Source: Ananas comosus (taxonomy: Eukaryota > Streptophyta > Magnoliopsida > Poales > Bromeliaceae). From it: a stretch of DNA of 64,000 bases. The notes beneath the pieces are model-generated. The model was given only the letters and a program-made list of their open reading frames with translations. It searched no databases and was not told the origin of the DNA. This document shows, one piece after another, positions 12,752 through 22,915 of this stretch. Each line of letters starts with the position of its first letter. Position 1 is the stretch's first letter. The DNA is taken from contig NC_033621.1 of the NCBI RefSeq assembly GCF_001540865.1, positions 1,583,439 to 1,647,438 on the forward strand. Direction: 5' to 3'. The position numbers and the translations under genes are program-made.

Positions 12752-13083
12752 GATCGGACCTTCGGAAGCTCGATCTCGATGAGAGAGAGAGAGAGAGAGA
12801 GATAGAGAGAGAGAGGAAGGAGAAAGGTGGGACAGGGACGAGAGACGAAGAGGGTCGGGACGAGAGGATTGTAATCGGTGTAAATTTGCACTTATAGTCC
12901 CCTGAATTTTACCAAATTTCATTTTGGTACCTCTAAACCCGCACGTGCGCTGCACGTGCAATGAACCATCCATCTATTTCTCCCTCTCCCGACGCGAACC
13001 CGATCCATCCCACCCCACTTCGTTCGACATCCTCTCTCTCCCTCTCTCTCTCTCTGTCCATAAACCCTAGAGGGAACCGCACC
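12752..13083. promoter_or_regulatory. Bidirectional promoter between the FYVE-ankyrin gene and PRP17
   Basis: Only 332 bases separate two divergent start codons. Each leader carries a GA/CT-rich tract (12780-12815 and about 13033-13056). In the middle lie two CACGTG palindromes: GCACGTGC at 12941-12948 and TGCACGTGCA at 12951-12960. These are G-box cores, typical targets of bZIP and bHLH factors. An AAACCCTAGA telo-box-like motif sits at about 13062. No TATA box is evident, as often seen for housekeeping genes. Confidence 0.65.
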
Positions 13084-15972
13084 ATGGATCTCCTCAAGGG
13101 CTACGCCGACGAGGACGAGGACATGAAACCCTCGGAAGAGGAATCATCAGATCCATCAAACCCTAGCGGCCACGGGGGCGCGGCGGCGGCGGCGGCGGAG
13201 GCGCCCTCGTCGCCGGAGTCGGGCTCCTCCTCGTCCCCTCCTCGCCTCTCCCTCGGGTCCAAATCCTCCGCCCCGTCCGTGGACGAGACGGCGCTCGCCC
13301 TCACGGCGGCGGGCTCGGCGCGCTCCGCCCACCGCCCCCTCGACCCGACGCAGCACGCCGTGGGCTTCAACCCCACCTACGACCAGCTCTGGGCCCCCGT
13401 GCTCGGCCCCGCCCACCCCTTCGCCAAGGACGGCCTCGCCCAGGGCCTCCGCAACCACAAGCTCGGCTTCGTCGAGGACGCCGCGATCCAGCCCTTCCTC
13501 TTCGACGAGCAGTACAACACCTTCCACAAGTTCGGCTACGCCACCGACCCCTCCGGCCTCTCCGTCGTCGGCGACCTCGACACCCTCGCCGCCAACGCCG
13601 CCCTCTCCGTCTACAACCTCCCCCCGCAGGAGCAGAAGCGCCGCCGCCTCCACCTCAAATCCAGAGATCACGACGCCGACGCCGACGCCGGCGCCGGCGC
13701 CGGCGCCTCCTCGGCGGACGCCGAGAACCCGGCCACCGACGACTGGCTCCTGAAGAACCGCAAGAGCCCGTGGTCCGGGAAGAAGGAGGCGGTCCAGGGC
13801 GAGCTCACGGAGGATCAGAGGAAGTACGCCGAGGCCCACGCCCAGAAGAAGGCGGAGAAGGAGGGCCGGGGCGAAGGCGGGAGAGGGGACAAGCCCGAGC
13901 TCGTCGTCAAGAGCACCTTTCACGGCAAGGAGGAGCGCGACTACCAAGGCCGCTCGTGGATTGCGCCGCCCAAGGACGCCAAAGCCACCAACGACCACTG
14001 CTACATCCCCAAGAGATTGGTTCACACATGGAGCGGCCACACGAAAGGGGTCTCCGCCATCCGCTTCTTCCCCAAGCACGGCCACCTCCTCCTATCTGCT
14101 AGCATGGACTCCAAGGTTAAGATTTGGGACGTGTTCAATTCCGGCAAGTGCATGCGCACTTACATGGGCCATTCGAAAGCAGTTCGCGACATCTCCTTCT
14201 CCAACGACGGCTCCAAATTCTTGAGCGCGGGCTACGACAAGAACATCCAGTATTGGGACACCGAAACTGGCCAGGTGATCTCCACTTTCTCTACGGGAAA
14301 GATCCCCTACGTTGTTAAGCTGAACCCGGACGAAGATAAGCAGAACATTCTTCTCGCGGGGATGAGCGATAAGAAGATCGTCCAATGGGACATGAACTCT
14401 GGTCAGATCACGCAGGAGTACGATCAACATCTAGGGGCGGTGAATACCATCACTTTCGTGGATAACAACCGAAGGTTTGTTACTTCGAGCGACGATAAGT
14501 CCCTTAGGGTTTGGGAATTTGGGATTCCGGTGGTTATAAAGTACATCAGCGAGCCCCACATGCACTCCATGCCGTCGATATCTCTACACCCGAATTCGAA
14601 TTGGCTTGCGGCCCAGAGCTTGGACAATCAAATACTTATTTATAGCACAAAGGAGAGGTTTCAGCTGAACAAGAAGAAGAGGTTTGCTGGGCATATTGCG
14701 GCAGGGTACGCGTGCCAGGTGAATTTCTCTCCGGACGGGCGGTTTGTGATTTCGGGCGACGGAGAGGGGAAGTGCTGGTTTTGGGATTGGAAGAGTTGTA
14801 AAGTGTTCAGGACTTTAAAGTGTCACGACGGTGTTTGCATAGGTTGCGAATGGCATCCGTTGGAGCAGAGCAAGGTGGCGACTTGTGGATGGGATGGCAT
14901 GATCAAATACTGGTAAGCTTACGTATCATTTTCTATTTTCTTTTGAAGAGGCATACTAGAGCAGTTAATTGCATAATCTTTTAGTGATGATAATATTTGT
15001 GCTTGCTTGTGTGATGTTTCTTCTCACTGTGCTGCTTAGGATCTTCTCGTTAGTTTGCTGTTGATTTGCTTTCTTTAAGTAACTCATAAAATTAACTTTG
15101 CCTTACAAAATTAAGATCAATGGACAAGAGCACCAACAACAAGAAGAGTAATTAGTGTTTAGTTGCAACTGTACGGGGCTGGCTTTGTTTTAGGTAAAAC
15201 TCTTCTTAAACCAATGTCATCATGTTATTCCTCACTACTTCCCCTAGAGTAAATTCTTTTATCTCCACTTTTCTCTTCTCGAATTACTTATTTGTCTTAG
15301 TCTCTTTACTAGCATACCAGATGCTCTCATTTCCTTGCTCTTTTCCGTCAATTGTTGTAGTCAGGTTTTGTCATTGAATAGTAGTACGTCTTGAGGCATA
15401 GGTGTTTTGGTGCCAAAGTTCATGTCTTAGTGTTAGATTCTCTATAGTATATGAAAATTCATGATCTCGTGTTAGGTTTTCATTTCAGAATTTATAGGTA
15501 AGGTTCATTCATCATTTCAAAGCCTTTTTCACTGAGGTTTTAGCTCAGTGGCAGTTTAATAGTGTTTTAAGAGCAAGAGTGGTGGCTTACTAATATAAAG
15601 AGCTGATAGGGGAAAAAGGTACATATCTCAGCAGTTGCAGTTGATACAGCAAACTGTTTATATCAAATCACCTCGTAACGCTTTGCTAGATCCACAATGG
15701 TTTGACGAATGGTAATTTGTCGAACCAGTTATTCTGTTCAAGGTATAACTGGAAAAGTGTTCCCTTGATGATGAATGTTGCTGCCTTGTTCTAACCTGCA
15801 CTGGAAAAGTCAATCCACTTCATAATATACCTTAAGCAAGAATCTTAATCGCTATAATTGAATATTCTTTTGACATCATATTTGCACTTTACATTTTGGG
15901 TATCCTTGGAATCTCACTCTTTATTGCTTTACTTCTCCTATCTCATGGTTATGCCATTCTTGCAGGGACTAA
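13084..15972 (+). CDS. PRP17: Pre-mRNA-processing factor 17 (PRP17/CDC40), WD40 splicing factor
   Basis: One long exon (13084-14912) plus a tiny last coding exon (15966-15972) gives 611 residues; the final Trp codon is split and is followed by Asp and TAA. The N-terminal half is acidic and low in complexity and contains [15 protein letters not shown] and a DYQGRSW block typical of the family. Seven WD40-type repeats follow from about residue 310 (for example [43 protein letters not shown]). PRP17 acts in the second catalytic step of splicing in the nucleus. Human and Arabidopsis proteins, by memory about 570-580 residues, are slightly shorter, fitting the Ala/Ser/Asp-rich insertions here. An ATG at 12961 is in frame and upstream, but its 41 extra codons read a CT tract, so I prefer 13084 (ACCATGG context). 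Confidence 0.95.
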
Positions 15973-16900
15973 TTCGACGGTGATTCCAAAATTCACTCAG
16001 AAAGTTCTTTCATTACTCAAGGTTGAGAAGCCTGCGAAATATAGAGGATCTTGCCGTTGATCAAATTTTCATGGTCGAACATCCGTACGCGTTGAGCTAA
16101 TCCCGTTGTATCTGCTCCTAAAAGTCATCAATCTATCGGCCTGCTGAGCTATCATTGTTGTAACTGCTTATTCTATCTGGTCCTTTATTAAGCAAGGATA
16201 TGTAACAATAGTTATGTTACTGTGAAAAGCTATGGCATCTTTATAAGTGCTTCACTCTGAGTAACTTTTTTTTCCCCCCTTCTGACTCCACTCCACTTTG
16301 TTGGTCTCATTTTTGAGGTTGTTTCAGTACAGAGGTTTAGTTAACCATGGAGAAACCTGGCTACTTGTTCACCATTTTTGTATCCCCACTTTTTTTTTTT
16401 TTCTAAACTTAAACAGATTATCCGTGATCCAACTAATTTGATGTTTGATATATTGGTTGGAAAATTTACAAGGATTTGAAATTCTTATGAGCAAGCTCTT
16501 GTGTGCTTGCATAGTTTTGTTACTAGTCACTAGCAAATGCTATTACCTCTAGAAAAGTTAAAGTGTTCAAATTTGACACATTCTATTTAGCGCATTGGGA
16601 ACTTAGGACGGACAAAAGTTCCATGATGTCAAGCTCATTACCGAAATTCTCTGGAACACATGTATGGTTTGCTTCAACAGGGCAAGAAGAAAAAGAAAGC
16701 CAAAAAAAGAAAAAAACTTTTTACTACTAAACCAAAGTAACAATTGAATGCCTTAAATCTGAAATATACAAGCCGCAAATGATATGGTTAAACTTAACAA
16801 TGTCTTAAATGCAACCTGCAGACACCGATGACGATTACATCCCTGACCAGTATAACATTTCTGCAGAACTTTTGAGATTATCGCATTCGTTTCTGTCGGT
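15973..16900. other. PRP17 3' UTR and AT-rich spacer
   Basis: The first roughly 300 bases are probably PRP17 3' UTR. Beyond about 16300 I see poly-T and AT-rich sequence and no supported gene. Confidence 0.5.
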
Positions 16901-17054
16901 TCAATGCTTCTCTTTCTTCTTCTTCTTATTTCCATTCGCAAATTGCTGCCCAAGTGTCAGAAAAGGTCTTCTTGCATGGATGTAACAGTTGAGAGGTGAC
17001 CGCTGAGCTTTACTGCACCTCCCCATATCTTCCGCATATCTGTTATCTGAGTGC
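16901..17054 (-). other. Possible last coding exon of an unidentified minus-strand transcript
   Basis: A TTAAGCAG acceptor at 17055-17062 opens a 50-codon frame ending at TGA 16901-16903. Its tail is basic and Lys-rich (GNKKKKKEKH), preceded by RRPFLTLGQQFANG. It looks more protein-like than its surroundings, but I do not recognise it and could not link upstream coding exons. A minus-strand transcript could start near 18330, where a GC-rich patch holds an AAACCCTAGG telo-box and a short ATG frame of 10 codons. It may equally be a non-coding RNA. Confidence 0.3.
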
Positions 17055-19459
17055 CTGCTTAAGAAAACACCCAAGTATTTATCGAAATTCTACAATAGTT
17101 TCTCACTAGAAGCACAAGTAAAGAAGTTCACTTTCCTGAATCTCATTTAAACTTTCTAGTACAGCAAAAGCCCAAAACTTGATTTAAACTCAACAAATTG
17201 ATCGAACCAAGACAATTGATCCTCAATCATAAGTGAATTAGAGGGAACTAACAGTTTGCATCTAATGAGACTGCTAGTATTTCACAAGCATTCATCGGAT
17301 GAATAATCGCTAACTCATCATGATGACCAAAGTTGAAAAATACGCCGCGAACTAAGCAAATGCTATTAGATATATGCCATTCGACAGAATTATATAAATT
17401 CAAACTGTAGCAATTCATCAGGATATCCTGCAAAATGGTTGATCTAAGGTCAGTCGAAAGGAAACACAAAATGCTGTAAACATTCAGCCTATTTACTCGA
17501 GATGCAAACATAAATTTGCAGCAGATACCATAGAAATATTAATCAACATAAATTACTCAAGCAAAAATAATTCAAAAGCATAAAGAGTCCTCAGATAGCA
17601 AATTAATATCATGCACAACAGCTACTTCTGGTTATTCATTCGGCACTTGCGATCCTGAATCCTCCTCATTGGACATTAAAATTGCTTATTTAGTAGCATA
17701 TCAACAGTACAAATAAGAATTTACCACCTGATACAGAGATGGACTAGCACTAGATCATATGCCTCAATCCAACAAAGAATCCTACAAATGTAAACAAATT
17801 AATTTCATCTTGGCACATCGTAATCTCTATGCAAGAAATGAACCAATTACAACTGCAGTGTGAGAACAGTTGATGATTCGGAGAGAAATTTCTTCGTAAT
17901 GAGAGTAACTAACAAATTAATCTTAATTAATACCATTTGCTGTATATGATTTACATGGATATATTCTAGAATACAGTAAAAATACTCAAATTTGGTAAAA
18001 TAAATCATGCAAAATAGCTAAAAATTATCAATAAAAAAATAAATTATGCAAAACTCTTGAGCCCTCAGAAACGACATTTGAAATCATAGAAACAGCTACT
18101 TTTAAAAGCTGAATTAATCATACGGCACTTGCAATCTACAAGATCTCATCACTGGGCACTCAAATATACATGATCAAAAACATGTAAATAGGATACGGAT
18201 TAAGGGGGCGAAGTATGATCAAAACCCTAATTCACAAAATTTAGAACGCGAAAAGCGATTTAGTAGTAGAGAGACCCGGCGCCGCCTCTCATTGCGCAGG
18301 GGCGAGAGAACTTCCAAACCCTAGGTTTTGAGTGGGTAGTAAAATGTACTGTGAACCCCTCACCAAAGGACTAATTTGAAATGAACCCTTAACGTTTTAT
18401 AAACAACCACCCAACGAGTATCAAACCAAGTTATTTTTTGTTCATCTATGAATTGTATTTTGCTTAAATATTAAATATCAAAGTTATAAATTTTTAAATG
18501 TAACTTTAGATTGATTCGACTCATTTGATTATTGAATACGAACGTGATCAGTTTCAGGCTGGTCAAACCATATAAAAAAAAAAGTATATATAATTTGTCA
18601 TTTTTTAAAAAACAAATTTTATCCGCAAAATAAAATAAAATTTTTTAAACAAAGATTTTATTTTTGACAATTGAAATTTTGGCTGAATACGGTGCACATA
18701 ACTGCAGTAACAAATTACTTTGTTGCTTTTTGTGTGTGATAGTACGTCATGTGAATCGGACTGTTCTGAACCATTCTATTCTATATTAAGTCAATTTTTT
18801 AGATAGTATAGTTTAGCCAGTTCCAAACTTTCTTTCTTTCAAAAAATTTTATTATTTTATGGTATGCCTATTAACTAATTCACTGTCTCTTTCATTATAT
18901 AAGCACGTAACACAATTTATCTAGCATTTATTGTGTACGTGAGTGAGTGTGTTAAAACTAATCATAGATCATATTTTACTAGATCAAATTTTCAGTAATA
19001 CCCAACAGTATTAAACATATATAATAGTATCAGACATACCTCAATAGCAGGCAAATAAGCTGTGTTTTAACAAATTTTTTTACCAGTAAAATAACTTTGT
19101 ATATATGTTTAAATTATCTTTTGCTTTGCAGTAGAGAAGCTGTTCGAGAAACCCAAACATGCTTAAAAGCAAACTGCATGCCGTGGGGAAGTGGAAATAG
19201 CATCCCCATGGGATCGTCCAATTCCCATATCCTTTCCTTTCCCTGACCAAATTTACATGCCCAGGTTTTTTTCTCCAAAAACTGGAGAATCTGATTCCTT
19301 CTTGTTTTCTCCCTTCTCATATTCCTTTCCCCCACCTCTCAAATTTCAATCCCTTTACATATATATATACACCTAAGAGGCACGGAAAAATTAAAAAGGA
19401 AAGCAAAAGAGAAGCATCTTTTTATTTGCTATCATTCAAACATTCGCGGCGAAAGCGCG
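17055..19459. other. AT-rich spacer with a candidate minus-strand promoter and the GH17 promoter
   Basis: From 17055 to 18250 the sequence is AT-rich, with no coding evidence beyond the doubtful exon noted separately. At 18265-18330 a GC-rich patch with a telo-box-like motif may be a minus-strand promoter or leader. From 18350 to 19100 I see nothing but AT-rich DNA. TATATATATA at 19360-19369 lies about 90 bases before the GH17 start codon and is a good TATA box. Confidence 0.5.
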
Positions 19460-21958
19460 ATGGGATGTCGAGCTTATTGTAGTCTAGTTCTGCTTGGTCT
19501 CGCGGTGGGGGTTCTGCTGTCGACGGCGCAGGCGCAGGCGCAGGCGCAGGCGCAGGCGCAGGCGATGGGGATAAACTGGGGGACGCGGGCGACGCACCCA
19601 TTGCCGCCAGATATCACGGTGCGGCTGCTGCAAGACAACGGGTTCGCGAAGGTGAAGCTGTTCGAGGCCGACGACCTGGCGCTGCGCGCGCTCGGCAGGT
19701 CTGGAATTCAAGTCATGCTCGGCATCCCCAACGAGTACCTCGTGCCGCTTGCCAGTAGCGTCCGCGTCGCCGAGCAGTGGGTCATGCAGAACGTCTCCTA
19801 CTACATCTCTAAGTTCGGCGTCGACATCAGGTCAGTAGTAAAGTGCTACACTTCATTCAACCAAATAAGATATACATAATTATATATTAGTTATGTAAAC
19901 TTATCTATTTTTGACAAAATGCAAGTTATGTCCAATCAAGTCATTCAAATTTTCTTTTAAAGCGCGGGGCCTACGTATAGATGAATATATAATAATGAAT
20001 ATATAATAATAAAATTCAAACTTTTGATGTTACATGATTTTTCCATCAAATAATAAGATTTTAAAATAATGCATACATAAGGGCCCATCTTAAGTCCCTT
20101 CAATTTGTGGCCTTAACCTATTTTATTATTTTGGATAGTCGAATTGTTTATTATTTTTTTATACTTAAAAAAGTCCCTCTTTTTTTTTTCAAAAGTTAAA
20201 ACAAAAAGTTTCCATTTCCCAGAAAGTTGTTCCAGATCACAAAGGGGAAAGCATGCTAACCCACTGAAAATATGCATGCATGTGCGGTGCATTACAAACA
20301 AACTTTTTTTTTTTTTCTTTTTTTTTAATACCGACTGTTTCTAGAGCAAGTGATAAAAGATTTTATGGTTGATATTCGAGGTCCTAAATTCAAATCCTTA
20401 TTGATTCACATTTCTAACTAAGTTTATCTCTTTTGACATTACAATACATGACTAATTTTGTATGGAAATGTCATTTACTTAGACATTACGGCATGTAACA
20501 TCTTTTGTGGTAGCTCGCAACCTAAAGATTAATAGAAAAATTGAGATGTTATAATTTAAGAAAACAGAGGCTCAGTTTTGTCTGTGTATGTTATGTAAGG
20601 TACGTAGCCGTGGGCAACGAGCCGTTTCTGAAGACGTACAAGAGTCTCTACCAGCAAACAACTTTTCCGGCCCTGCAGAACATCCAGGCCGCGCTGATTA
20701 AAGCAGGTCTAGGGCGGCAGGTGCACGCGACCGTCCCGCTGAACGCCGACGTCTATGAGACGTCGACCGGGGTGCCCTCGGGGGGCGACTTCCGGGCCGA
20801 CATCCGCGACCTGATGATCAGCATCGTCGGATTCCTGCAGAACAACGGCGCCCCGGTCGCCATCAACATCTACCCGTTCCTGAGCCTCTACGCCGACCCG
20901 CACTTCCCCATCGACTACGCCTTCTTCGGCGGGGGCGCGGCGCCGGTGGTCGACGGGAGTGTGACCTACACCAACGTGTTTGAGGCAAACTATGACACGT
21001 TGATATGGGCTCTGGAGAAGAACGGGTTCGGGTCCATGAACGTTATTGTGGGGGAGATTGGGTGGCCTACGGATGGGGACCCGAATGCCAATTTGGAGTA
21101 TGCTGGCAGGTTCAACCAGGGCCTCATCGACCGGATCACACGAGGTGAGCATTGGTGTTTTCGGCTCTCAAAAAATTCAAAATCAAACGCACAAGGCGCT
21201 CTTATCGTCCATCTTAGGCCGCTCAATTGAGCTTTAACGGTCAAATATTTTGATTCAACTTTCGATCATTGCGCAAGTTTCGATTTTTTTTTTTCTATTT
21301 ATCAAATACTCTGCTGGAGATAACGAATTTAGTGGGGCGCTGAACATTTACTGAGTGGTTTTTTGTCACTCCAGGCATGGGCACGCCGAAGCGGCCGACG
21401 CCGCCGGAGATCTACATCTTCGCGCTGATCGACGAGGACGCAAAGAGCATCCAGCCGGGCAACTTTGAGCGGCACTGGGGCCTCTTGTACTACGACGGCA
21501 CGGTCAAGTACCCGCTTACGTTGGAAAATGGCCAGAACTTAACCGGCGCAGTGGGCGTAAAGTACTTGGACCGGCAGTGGTGCGTCCTGGCGCCGGAGGC
21601 CAGCATTGCAGACCCTAACATCCCAGGAGCCGTCGACTACGCATGCCAGTACAGCGACTGCACCAGCCTCAGCTACGGCTCGTCGTGCAGCGGGCTCGAC
21701 GCGCGGAGCAACGTATCGTACGCGTTCAACCAGTTCTACCAGACAGCGAACCAGCAGAAGGGGGCCTGCATGTTTTCGAACCTGTCAGTGATCACGCAGA
21801 CCGATCCGTCGCAAGGGACCTGCAGGTTTGAGATCATGATCGACACGGGGAGGCACGAGCTGACTTCGAACACCGACAGGGCCGTCGCGAGGGCGTCGGC
21901 CGTGGTTGGGATTTGGAGTGTGCTAGCAGCAGTCGGTTTGGCGGCGATAAACCTATAA
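19460..21958 (+). CDS. Glucan endo-1,3-beta-glucosidase (GH17) with X8/CBM43 domain and GPI signal
   Basis: Three exons, 19460-19830, 20600-21144 and 21375-21958, encode 499 residues. A signal peptide (about 1-26) leads into a run of Gln-Ala pairs, then the mature start [10 protein letters not shown]. The GH17 barrel carries the acid/base Glu in VAVGNEP (Glu131) and the nucleophile in [12 protein letters not shown] (Glu276). An X8 (CBM43) domain follows from about WCVLAPEA, with its Cys pattern ([24 protein letters not shown]). A hydrophobic tail ([18 protein letters not shown]) after a small-residue stretch fits GPI anchoring. It should hydrolyse callose at the plasma membrane, cell wall or plasmodesmata. 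The intron 19831-20599 holds a SINE fragment. Family assignment is firm; callose at plasmodesmata is inference. Confidence 0.95.
19525..19564 (+). repeat. Coding GGCGCA hexanucleotide repeat, about 6.7 units
   Basis: Six perfect GGCGCA units and part of a seventh encode alternating Ala-Gln at the signal peptide cleavage region of the GH17 protein. Such in-frame hexamers commonly vary in length between alleles. Confidence 0.9.
20343..20440 (+). mobile_element. Diverged SINE fragment in the GH17 first intron
   Basis: This segment matches the tRNA-derived SINE family described at 39701-39856: AGAGCAAGTG at the A-box side, then GAGGTCCTAAATTCAAATCC in place of the B-box, then TTGATTCACATTTCTAACTAAG. 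The 3' part is lost or diverged and no target duplication is visible. Confidence 0.55.
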
Positions 21959-22915
21959 AACAGTGCATCTGAACATCTCATGCATCTCATCTTCGGAAAA
22001 GATAGAAGTTTAAGATGGAATGGATGTTTATACACCAGATGCGCACAACAGTTTCCCAAAGAAAGTAGGGTGCATTCTAAAAAACAAACTTTTACGCACG
22101 AAAAAGATTGAACTTAGGATTAAAAATTAAGATGAGATGAAAAGAACGCGGCAGACAAAATCTCAGTCCATAGCATCTCCTTGTAGGGCAAGAGGCCCCT
22201 TGTGGAAGGGAGCAGAGATTGTTGAGATATGCTCTTATCTCAGGAAACTATTGCCCAGGAGATGCCTGAAATTAATCCACTCTGAAATTACTTGCAATTT
22301 AGATTTAAGATAAGAGTGATTCTTTTAAACTCTTACATTCTGATTCATTAAGTAATTATGTATTTGATTAGAATAAGCCAACTAACAGTTGGCATTTTCT
22401 TCGGTTAGAGTTTCACAACACTCTTCCAGTACATAGTATTACACTGTAAAACAAATTGATTCATGATATATTTTGTGCATATTGCTTACTTTATCCAGTT
22501 CTCTGTTTAATTTATCTTTATCCACCACAACTTCTCTATGCAATGAATTAGTTTTAGCAACTGGTCAAATTACTCTCAAAAAAAAAAAAAAAAAAAAAAA
22601 AAAAAACACAGCAACAACTATAATAGAAACTCTAGATGAGTCACCTTGTTATTTTGAGTGTTACTGTTACCTCTCACTGGATCAACAAAATTTGCTCAAA
22701 TAACATTTATACAAAATAGGCTATAGGTTATCACCACGCCAAAGTATGCAAAGTTGCAAGGAAAAGGAAAAAAATAATGGAATTATGATACTTATGATAC
22801 AGCCGTAATCGCAAGCATAACACCCGCAAAATATGTACTAAGGAAACAATATATATATATATATATATATAATCACCCGATTAAACGAGGAGAAGCTAAC
22901 CGACAAATACACAGC
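21959..22915. other. Convergent spacer with poly-A and TA tracts
   Basis: Here the 3' UTRs of the GH17 and LRR-kinase genes converge. A homopolymer A run occupies about 22578-22606 and a (TA)n run about 22849-22871. I see no additional gene. Confidence 0.6.

Noticed and set aside
13156..14085. 309-codon open frame antisense to PRP17
   Set aside because: It is a shadow of the GC-rich PRP17 exon; the sense strand encodes a clear WD40 protein and the antisense product is Val/Gly/Leu-rich low complexity.
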